DNA of 64,000 nucleotides from Streptomyces sporangiiformans. Lineage in GTDB: Bacteria; Actinomycetota; Actinomycetes; Streptomycetales; Streptomycetaceae. The stretch's first letter is position 1, and each line of letters starts with the position of its first letter. A program made the position numbers and the translations under genes. This document shows, piece after piece, positions 57,659-64,000 of this stretch. The notes below the pieces were generated by a model. That model was given only the letters and a program-made list of their open reading frames with translations. It was not told the origin of the DNA and ran no database searches. Where the stretch lies: contig NZ_VCHX02000348.1 of the NCBI RefSeq assembly GCF_005768555.2, positions 1 through 64,000 on the forward strand, in the 5' to 3' direction.

Positions 57659-59466
57659 TGGAGGGCCTCCTTGCGGGAACGACGCGCGGCAAAGGCGAAG
57701 GCGAGGGCGAACCGGCCGCGTACCGAGGCGGCCCGGGTGGCGCCGCCCTCCGCGTACGCCCCCGCCGACACCGCGAGCGCCGCCAGCAGCGCCAGCGCGA
57801 CCGCCGGAGCCAGGGCCGCCCACGGGGCGCGCTCCACGTACGCGCGGGACTCGTCCAGCATGAGTCCCCACTCCGGGGCGGGCGGCTGGGCGCCGAGGCC
57901 GAGGAAGCCGAGGGAGGCGAGGGCCAGGGCGATGCCCGGGAGGCGCAGAAGGGCGTGGCGGGTGACCGGGGCCGCCACGGAGGGCAGGACATGCCGGGTG
58001 AGGATCCACCAGGGGGTGGCGCCGATGGCGCGTTGGGCGGTCAGGAACGTCGAGGCGCGCACCTCCTGGACGAGCGCCGCCGCGTGGGCCGACAGCGCCG
58101 GCCAGGAGATCACGGCCACCGCGAGCGCCGCGCCGCCCGTGCCGGGCCCCACGACCGCCGCGACCAGGATGCCGGCGATGACCGGCGGCAGGGCGTTGGC
58201 GATGTCCGAGGCCCCGGACGCCACGGACGGCAGGAATCCCAGCGCGAGCGCGAGGAGCAGGCCGATCAGGCAGACCGCGGCCGCGGTGCCGACCGTCGAC
58301 GCCGCGCCGTGCCCCAGCCGGGCCAGCACGTCACGGCCGAGCCCGTCCGTGCCGAGCGGGTGCGACCAGGACGGCGCCCGCAGGCGGGCGGTCGTGTTCA
58401 CGGTGTACGGGTCGCGCAGCAGTCCCCAGCCGATACAGGTCAGCAGGACCGCACCGAGCGCCACGGGAACGGCCGGGTGCGCGCGGACCGGGCGGGCCGC
58501 GGGCAGCGTCAGACCCGCCTCCCGTAGCGCGGGGCCCAGCAGACGGCGCCGTACGAGCGCCGCCAGCGCACCCGTGAGCAATCCCAGCGTGAGCAGCGCG
58601 AGGACCGCCCCCTGGAGCAGCGGCAGGTCCTGCGACTTGGCCGCCCCCAACGCCATGCGTCCGATGCCGGGCACCGCGAACACCGTCTCCACGGCGACCG
58701 CGCCGCCCGTCAGACCGACGGCGACCATGCCGAACTGCGGTACCAGCGGCGGCAGTACGCGACGGAGGGCGGCCGCCGAGATGCGTGCCTTGTGCACCCC
58801 GGCACCCCGCCACAGCTCCACCCAGCGCTCCTCGAGGACCGCGGGCAGCGCGTCGGCGACCAGGCGGCCGAGCAGTCCTCCCGCGGGCACGCCGAGGGCC
58901 AGCGCGGGCAGCACCAGGTACACGGGGCCCTGCCAGCCGGCCGTCGGCAGCCAGCCGAGCCAGACCCCGCACACCAGCAGCGCGACCGTGGCGAGCAGGA
59001 ATTCGGGGACCGCCGCGAGCATCGCGGCGAACGCGCCGCCCGACCCCCGGCCGCGGACGAGTACGGGGGCCACCAGGGCGCAGGTCACCAGCAGTGCCAC
59101 GCCGAGAGCCGCGCCCATCAGGGACAGGGACACCTGGAGCCCGGCGACGACCGACGGCAGCACATCGGTGCCCGACACCCAGGAGGTGCCGAGGTCGCCG
59201 CGGAGCAGCCCGGAGGCCCAGCTCCCCAGCAGGGACAGGGGGCCCGCGTCCAGGCCGAGGTCCGCGCGGATCGCGGCCAGTGCCTCCGCCGTCGCCTCCT
59301 GCTCGGCCGACCGGGCGCGCAGCACGGTGAGCGCGGGGTCGCGGCCGGAGAGCCAGGGGAGCAGCCCGACGGTGCTGAGTACGGCGGCCAGGCAGCCGAG
59401 CCGGGTGAGACCGGCCCGGCCGCCCGGTGTCCGCACCGGTGTCAACAGGCTTGCCACGAACGTCAC
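57655..59466 (-). CDS. Opp-type ABC transporter permease, DppB-DppC fusion
   Basis: A 603-residue membrane protein in which both permease subunits are joined. The N-terminal half (about 1-300) has DppB features: a TM1 close to the start, an external loop with LGLDAGPLSLLGSWASGLLR, and the EAA-like loop ALRRVLPPLVPQFG. The C-terminal half (about 310-603) has DppC features: the WSHPLGTDGLGRDVLARLGH entry motif, the EAA-like loop AIGATPWWILTRHVLP and EWGLMLDES near the end. There is no stop between the halves. It overlaps its neighbours by 4 bp on both sides, so the operon is fully coupled. Confidence 0.92.
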   Translation of the reverse strand: MTFVASLLTPVRTPGGRAGLTRLGCLAAVLSTVGLLPWLSGRDPALTVLRARSAEQEATAEALAAIRADLGLDAGPLSLLGSWASGLLRGDLGTSWVSGTDVLPSVVAGLQVSLSLMGAALGVALLVTCALVAPVLVRGRGSGGAFAAMLAAVPEFLLATVALLVCGVWLGWLPTAGWQGPVYLVLPALALGVPAGGLLGRLVADALPAVLEERWVELWRGAGVHKARISAAALRRVLPPLVPQFGMVAVGLTGGAVAVETVFAVPGIGRMALGAAKSQDLPLLQGAVLALLTLGLLTGALAALVRRRLLGPALREAGLTLPAARPVRAHPAVPVALGAVLLTCIGWGLLRDPYTVNTTARLRAPSWSHPLGTDGLGRDVLARLGHGAASTVGTAAAVCLIGLLLALALGFLPSVASGASDIANALPPVIAGILVAAVVGPGTGGAALAVAVISWPALSAHAAALVQEVRASTFLTAQRAIGATPWWILTRHVLPSVAAPVTRHALLRLPGIALALASLGFLGLGAQPPAPEWGLMLDESRAYVERAPWAALAPAVALALLAALAVSAGAYAEGGATRAASVRGRFALAFAFAARRSRKEALQ

Positions 59467-60953
59467 TTGACGTAGGTGTCCGTCGTGATCAGCTCACGTT
59501 CGCGGGGGTCGTGCGCCACGTCCACCACGCCGGCCGCGTCGCCCTGGATGACCCGCTCGTGCAGCATCGGCACGGCGGCGTCGGTGGCCAGCACCGCGGC
59601 CTCCGCCTCGATGACGGCCTTCCGGCGCGCATCACCGGTCTTCGTCTCGGTGGCCTTCTCCAGGGCCGCGTCGACGGTGCCGTCGGACAGCTGGGAGATG
59701 TTGAAGGAGCCCTTGGACCCGAAGTCGCTGAAGAGGTAGGCGGCGGGGTCGCCGGAGTCGAGGACGGTCGCCCGGGACAGGATGAACGCGTCGAACTCGC
59801 CCGCCAGCGCGTCGGATTCGATGTTCGCGTACTCGCGCACGTCCAGCTTCACCTTGAACCCGGCCTTCTGGAGCCGCTGTTGCAGCGTCTGGGCCACCTC
59901 GGGCAGCTCGGCGCGGTCGGTGAACGTACCGATGGTGATGGTCTGCCCGTCCGGAGCGCCGGCCTTGGCGCGCCGCACGGGCGAGCGCAGGTCGGCGGCC
60001 CACGGCAGCGCGGGCCCGAGCAGCCCCTCGGCGACATCGGCGCGGCCCTCGTACACGCCCTTGACGATCGGCTTGGCGTCGATGGCCTCACGGGCCGCGG
60101 CGCGCAGGGAGGCGTCCTTGAAGGGCCCGTCCTCCGTGTTCAGGTAGAGGGTGTTGGTGCGCGGCATCGGGACCTCGGTGATCTGGTCCTCGTGGAGCAG
60201 CGCGGCCTGGGAGACCGGCACGGCCTCGACGATGTCGGCCTCACCGCTGCGCAGGGCGGCCGCGCGGGCGGTGCCGTCCGGCACGAACTTCACGTCGACA
60301 CCGGGGGACTTGGCCTTGCCGCCCCAGTAGTCGTCGTAGCGGTCGAGTGACGCGGAAGCGGTGCCGTTCACCTTGGTCAGCTCGAAGGGGCCGGTGCCGG
60401 CGCCGACGGGGCTGACCGTCTTTCCCGCGTACGCCTTCGCCGCCAGGATCGACAGCTGCGGTGAGCTCAGCCGTTGCGGGACGAGCGGGTCCTCGGTGGC
60501 GGTGGTGACGGCGACCGAGTCGCCCTCGGCCCGCACTGTCAGGTCCACGCCGTCGAGGATGCGGGGCTTGGGGGCGGCGGTGGCGGCCGCGGTGAGCGAC
60601 CGCACGACGGCCTCGGCGGTGAGCTTCGTACCGTCGTGGAAGGTGACGCCGTCCCGTATCTCGAAGGTCCAGGTCCGGCCCCTCTGCTGCCACTTGGTGG
60701 CGAGGGCCGGTTCGGCGTCGCCGTCCGCGTCGAGTCTGACGAGCGTCTCGGCGGTCGACCAGCGGGACAGCTTGAACGCGTCGTCGGACAGCGGTGAGAG
60801 TCCGGAGCGCGGCGGAAGCATCATCGCGACACGGATGCGCTTCTCGCCGCCCTCCGCGGAACCGTCCGAAGCGGCTCCCGAGAAGCAGCCGGTGAGCAGG
60901 GCGGAGGCCGCGGCGACCGCGGAGAGGGGGACGAGGCGGGCGGGCAGACGCAC
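59463..60953 (-). CDS. Opp-type ABC transporter substrate-binding lipoprotein (Zur-box controlled)
   Basis: A 496-residue family 5 solute-binding protein. The signal AVAAASALLTGC gives a lipidated cysteine at about residue 23. Family blocks TWTFEIRDGVTFHDGTKLTA and GTGPFELTKVNGT are present. Family 5 proteins bind peptides, nickel chelates or metallophores. The gene's promoter carries a near-perfect Zur box, so the operon should be expressed under zinc limitation, and a zinc-chelate or zincophore ligand is the best hypothesis. No histidine-rich loop of the ZnuA kind is present, so free zinc is less likely. Confidence 0.88.
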   Translation of the reverse strand: MRLPARLVPLSAVAAASALLTGCFSGAASDGSAEGGEKRIRVAMMLPPRSGLSPLSDDAFKLSRWSTAETLVRLDADGDAEPALATKWQQRGRTWTFEIRDGVTFHDGTKLTAEAVVRSLTAAATAAPKPRILDGVDLTVRAEGDSVAVTTATEDPLVPQRLSSPQLSILAAKAYAGKTVSPVGAGTGPFELTKVNGTASASLDRYDDYWGGKAKSPGVDVKFVPDGTARAAALRSGEADIVEAVPVSQAALLHEDQITEVPMPRTNTLYLNTEDGPFKDASLRAAAREAIDAKPIVKGVYEGRADVAEGLLGPALPWAADLRSPVRRAKAGAPDGQTITIGTFTDRAELPEVAQTLQQRLQKAGFKVKLDVREYANIESDALAGEFDAFILSRATVLDSGDPAAYLFSDFGSKGSFNISQLSDGTVDAALEKATETKTGDARRKAVIEAEAAVLATDAAVPMLHERVIQGDAAGVVDVAHDPRERELITTDTYVK

Positions 60954-61005
60954 GGGGCCCTCCGGGTAAAGGGGTGGTCAAAGGGATGCGAGCCTGACCG
61001 TAGCA

Positions 61006-61026
61006 TGATGACAATCATTTTCAGTA
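61006..61026 (-). promoter_or_regulatory. Zur box upstream of the Opp-type transporter operon
   Basis: TGACAATCATTTTCA at 61009-61023 is a 7-1-7 palindrome with one mismatch. Over the wider 21 bp (61006-61026) it differs at only two positions from the Streptomyces Zur-box consensus as I remember it (core TGAAAATCATTTTCA, preceded by TCA). It lies 53 bp upstream of the substrate-binding protein start, in the expected promoter position for zinc-dependent repression. Confidence 0.82.
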
Positions 61027-61507
61027 ATGCTGTCCGAATTTCGGTCCTGTCTGACCGAAGTGATGGTGGGTACTTCGCGAATGCGCTCCCTGGGTGAGGC
61101 GCAGGTCACCCCCGGTGCCGGTACCTTCGCGTAGGCCGGTTCCTGTGGAAACGCCGGAATCCGGGCTTGATGCGCACTAGTTGGGTCGCTTGGCCGTGCG
61201 CGTTCTTCTCCGAGTGGCGTGTGCTGTGGTCACGGTGCGGCGTCCCGGCCTTGTCCGTCGATGCCGGCAGTGTCGGCCGCCCGCAGGGACTGCGAGTCGA
61301 CGATCATCGCCGTCGGCGTGCGGCTGCAGGCGTACACTACTGGGCAAATAGCCTCTTAACTGTCTTAACCTTTCAATTCGGGCAGAAGTGAAGCCGGAAC
61401 CGTCGGATCCGGCATCCGATCCGCCCGGGAGGTCCGCAGCGAGTGGCCGTCGGCAGCCTTGGGAGGGCGCGGGCGGATCACCTAGGCGCCAGGAGGAAGA
61501 TTTCTCG
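61027..61507. other. Non-coding region between transporter operon and hybrid kinase
   Basis: No intact gene is visible. It contains a transposase remnant (61230-61330, minus strand), then a strikingly AT-rich stretch at about 61340-61385 (TGGGCAAATAGCC, TTAACTGTCTTAACC) that is the likely promoter of the kinase, and a ribosome site AGGAGGAAGA at 61491-61500. Confidence 0.5.
61230..61330 (-). pseudogene. IS5-family-like transposase remnant
   Basis: On the minus strand the peptide RTPTAMIVDSQSLRAADTAG, followed by IDGQGRDAAP and a stop at 61230-61232, resembles the DSQSV region of IS5-group (IS1112/IS112-like) transposases. Only about 30 codons remain, without terminal repeats. It marks a past insertion between the Zur-linked operon and the kinase gene. 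Confidence 0.5.
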
Positions 61508-64000
61508 ATGACCCGGCCCGATGACCCGCGCACCGCGGCGGCCCGGGTGTTCGCCGAGAGCGGGGCGTTCGGCGAGCTTCTGGCCGGGATCGACTGGGCG
61601 GCGACGCCGCTCGGGCCCACCGTCTCCTGGCCGGGGCCCCTGGTGGACACTCTGCGCCTCATGCTCACCTCTGAGCATGAGATGGCTCTGTACTGGGGGG
61701 CTGAATTCGCCACGCTGTACAACCAGGGCTCCACACCCATTGTCGGCGCCAAACACCCCTGGGCGCTCGGCAGGCCCTACAAGGAAGTGTTCCCCGAGGT
61801 CTGGGCCGACCCCGTGAGCTCCCACTTCCACTATGTGACCGGCACCCGCAAGCCCCTGCTGGTCCCGGAAGAGCTGCTCATCATGGAGCGCCACGGCTTT
61901 TTGGAGCAGTGTTACTTCGACTCCGCCTTCCAGCCCGTGCTGCTGGACGACGGCACCGCCGGCGGCGTGCTGCAGATCCTCACCGAGACCACCGGCCGGG
62001 TACTGGGCGAGCGCCGGCTGCGCCTGCTGAGCGAGACCGGCACGCGCACCGCCGGGCTGCCCACCCCGGGCGAGGTCGCCCGCGTGGTCGCCGAGGTGGC
62101 GGGCTCCTACCCCGAGGAGATCCCGTTCCTGGGCCTGTACCTGGCCTCCGAGCCGGGGATGCAGCGGCCGGCGGCCGCCGCCGGGCTCCCGTCGGCGCCC
62201 GAGACCGTCTCGCTGAGTGCGGCCGACGGGTCGGAGGTGGCGGCCCGGCTGGGGCAGGTGGTCGCCGACGGTGCCCCGGCCACACTGCCGGCCGCCGCGT
62301 TCACCGGCGGCAGCACGGCCGGGCGGCACGCCGCGGCCGGCCGGATCCCGGTCGAGCAGGCGCTGGCCCTGCCACTGCACTGCGCGGGCCAGGTGGAAGG
62401 CGTCCTGGTGGTGGGCGTCAACCCCTGCTTCCCCCCGGCCGGGACCTACCACGACTTCCTGGAGGTGTTCGCCTCAGCCGTGGCCGGGGCGCTGTCGGCC
62501 GCGCTCGCACACGAGTCGGCCGCGCTCGCACACGAAGAGCAGCGCCGGCGGGCGGAGGCGCTGGCCGAGCTGGACCGGGCCAAGACCACCTTCTTCGCCA
62601 ACGTCAGCCACGAGTTCCGCACCCCGCTCACCCTGCTCCTGGGCCCGCTCCAGCAGGCCCTGGCCGAGGAGGACCGGCCCGAGCGGCGCGAGCAGCTGGA
62701 GCTGGCCGAGCGCGGCGCCCTGCGCCTGCTGAAGCAGGTCAACACCCTCCTGGACGTCGCCAGGGCCGAGGCCGGGCAGACGCGCCCGGTCCTCGAGCCG
62801 CTCGACCTCGCCGGTGTCACGGCCGAGCTGGCCGGGGTGTTCCGCTCCGCCTTCGAGGCGGCCGGGCTGACGCTGGAGGTGGACTGCCCGCCGCTGCCCA
62901 AGCCGGTGTCCCTGGACCGGGAGATGTGGGAGAAGATCATCCTCAACCTGCTCAGCAACGCCCTGAAGTTCACCTTCACCGGCGGCGCCCGTGTGCAGGT
63001 GGCCGCGGCCGGCGACCGGGCCCGGCTGACCGTGACCGACACCGGCACCGGCATCCCCGCGGACGAGCTGCCGCGCCTGTTCGAGCGCTTCCACCGGATC
63101 CGCGGCGCCCGCTCCCGCTCCCACGAGGGCAGCGGCCTCGGCCTGGTGCTGGTGAAGGACCTGGTGGAAGCGCACGGCGGCACGGTCGGCGTGGACAGCC
63201 GGCTCGGCCAGGGCACCACCGTCACCGTGGACCTCCCCTTCGCCGCCGCCCACCGGCCCCGCCCGGCCCCGCCCGCGGCCGGCGCCGGATCCCCCGGGGA
63301 GATCCCCAGGGAAGGCGGAGGCGGCCGGCCCGGCGGCGCCGCGGCCTATGTGGACGAGGCGCTGGGCTGGATGGCGGCCGACCCCGTCCCCGGCGCGGCC
63401 ACTTCCGCGGCACGCACCCCGCACGCCCCCGCGACCGACGCCCCCGGCCCCCACGAAACCGACCGCCCCCGCCGGGCCCGCCTGCTGGTCGTCGACGACA
63501 ACGCCGACATGCGCGCCTACCTCACCCAGCTCCTGCAGCCCGACTACGACGTGCTGCTCGCCGCCGACGGCCGGGCCGCCCTGGAGACGGCCCTGGCCCA
63601 GCCGGTGGAGCTGGTGCTCAGCGACGTGATGATGCCCCACATGGACGGCTTCGAGCTGGTCCGGGCGCTGCGCGCCGACCCGCGCACCGCCCGCCTGCCC
63701 ATCGTCTTGCTCACCGCCCGCGCCGGCGAGGAGGAATCCGTGCAGGGCCGGCACGCCGGCGCCGACGACTACCTGGCCAAACCCTTCTCCGCGCGCCAGC
63801 TGCTGGCGCGCGTCCGCACCGGGTTGGAACTGTCCCGGCTGCGCGAACAGGTCCTGACCGAGACCCGCAACCAGCTGGCCGTGCTGGCCTCCCTGGCCGA
63901 CGCGGGCCTGCGGCTGTCCGCCACCCTCGACCCGGACCAGATACTGCGGACTGCCGGCCAGATCCTGCTGCCCGACTTCGCCGACCAGATCAGCATCCAC
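61508..64000 (+). CDS. Hybrid sensor histidine kinase/response regulator (partial, runs off window)
   Basis: 831 residues are visible and the frame is still open. Order: a PAS-like sensor (about 20-150, with MALYWGAEFATLYNQGS), a GAF-like stretch (about 170-325), a helical linker with a 6-residue duplication (SAALAHE/SAALAHE), HisKA with the phospho-histidine at about 368 in FFANVSHEFRTPLT, HATPase (NLLSNALKF, DTGTGIP, GSGLGLVLV), a Pro/Ala linker, a receiver with the phospho-aspartate at about 704 (LVLSDVMMPHMDG) and LAKPFS, then the start of another GAF. Relatives usually end in a SpoIIE phosphatase or output kinase domain, which would lie outside. ATG 61508 has AGGAGGAAGA 7 bp upstream. 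Confidence 0.9.
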   Translation, partial: MTRPDDPRTAAARVFAESGAFGELLAGIDWAATPLGPTVSWPGPLVDTLRLMLTSEHEMALYWGAEFATLYNQGSTPIVGAKHPWALGRPYKEVFPEVWADPVSSHFHYVTGTRKPLLVPEELLIMERHGFLEQCYFDSAFQPVLLDDGTAGGVLQILTETTGRVLGERRLRLLSETGTRTAGLPTPGEVARVVAEVAGSYPEEIPFLGLYLASEPGMQRPAAAAGLPSAPETVSLSAADGSEVAARLGQVVADGAPATLPAAAFTGGSTAGRHAAAGRIPVEQALALPLHCAGQVEGVLVVGVNPCFPPAGTYHDFLEVFASAVAGALSAALAHESAALAHEEQRRRAEALAELDRAKTTFFANVSHEFRTPLTLLLGPLQQALAEEDRPERREQLELAERGALRLLKQVNTLLDVARAEAGQTRPVLEPLDLAGVTAELAGVFRSAFEAAGLTLEVDCPPLPKPVSLDREMWEKIILNLLSNALKFTFTGGARVQVAAAGDRARLTVTDTGTGIPADELPRLFERFHRIRGARSRSHEGSGLGLVLVKDLVEAHGGTVGVDSRLGQGTTVTVDLPFAAAHRPRPAPPAAGAGSPGEIPREGGGGRPGGAAAYVDEALGWMAADPVPGAATSAARTPHAPATDAPGPHETDRPRRARLLVVDDNADMRAYLTQLLQPDYDVLLAADGRAALETALAQPVELVLSDVMMPHMDGFELVRALRADPRTARLPIVLLTARAGEEESVQGRHAGADDYLAKPFSARQLLARVRTGLELSRLREQVLTETRNQLAVLASLADAGLRLSATLDPDQILRTAGQILLPDFADQISIH

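Noticed and set aside
61006..61026. Fur, Nur or DmdR/IdeR box instead of Zur
   Set aside because: The 7-1-7 palindrome TGACAAT-C-ATTTTCA fits the Zur consensus; it lacks the TTAGGTTAGG pattern of DmdR and the TTGCAA halves of Nur.

Overview
The window is high-GC actinobacterial chromosomal DNA and almost certainly comes from a Streptomyces. The genes show a strong G/C third-position bias, GTG starts are frequent, long antisense open frames are everywhere, and there are SseB-like proteins, a class I ketol-acid reductoisomerase and two c-di-GMP proteins of the types known from Streptomyces. From memory the order matches the conserved core of S. coelicolor around SCO5469 to SCO5515 (sdaA-glyA-gcvHT, opp, mnmA, ligA, rmdB, gatCAB, ilvBNC, serA); this was not checked by alignment. 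I found no rRNA, tRNA or CRISPR array.

Positions 1-3740 hold a minus-strand glycine/serine block: gcvT, gcvH, glyA and the 5' part of sdaA, behind a tandem glycine riboswitch. gcvP is not present. Positions 3930-6515 hold a P-loop kinase-like protein and two SseB-family proteins. Positions 6850-13264 form a five-gene Opp/Dpp peptide ABC transporter operon (permease, lipoprotein, permease, two ATPases) closed by a strong hairpin. Positions 13361-17023 hold a thioesterase, a WYL regulator, a low-complexity lipoprotein, and a TetR gene divergent from two small membrane proteins. Positions 17090-28925 hold tRNA thiolation genes (cysteine desulfurase, mnmA), a cell-wall amidase, HIT and DUF427 proteins, a methyltransferase/LOG pair, an SDR, a MetE-core protein, ligA and a membrane GGDEF-EAL protein.

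Positions 29097-32674 are gatC-gatA-(80-aa protein)-gatB. An exporter module follows: an FMN reductase and an MFS pump, divergent from a TetR. Then come an MMPL transporter, an acetyltransferase, small proteins, a broken LuxR-type ATPase regulator, a PQQ-type sugar dehydrogenase lipoprotein, an aldo/keto reductase and a D-2-hydroxyacid dehydrogenase. Positions 44520-53516 hold a PAS-GGDEF-degenerate-EAL protein, then ilvB-ilvN-ilvC and serA. ilvB is preceded by a 13-codon leader peptide rich in Ile/Leu/Val and an attenuator hairpin.

The right end is more accessory in character. It has a second MFS/TetR divergent pair, then a four-gene Opp-type ABC operon whose two permeases are fused into one protein and whose promoter carries a near-perfect Zur box, which suggests zinc-responsive uptake of a peptide-like or metallophore substrate. 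After a transposase remnant, a large hybrid histidine kinase/response regulator runs off the window.

The most notable items are the Zur-box/fused-permease transporter, the ilvB attenuator, the internally deleted LuxR-ATPase gene, the contrast between an intact-EAL and a degenerate-EAL c-di-GMP protein, and several clear TetR operator palindromes.
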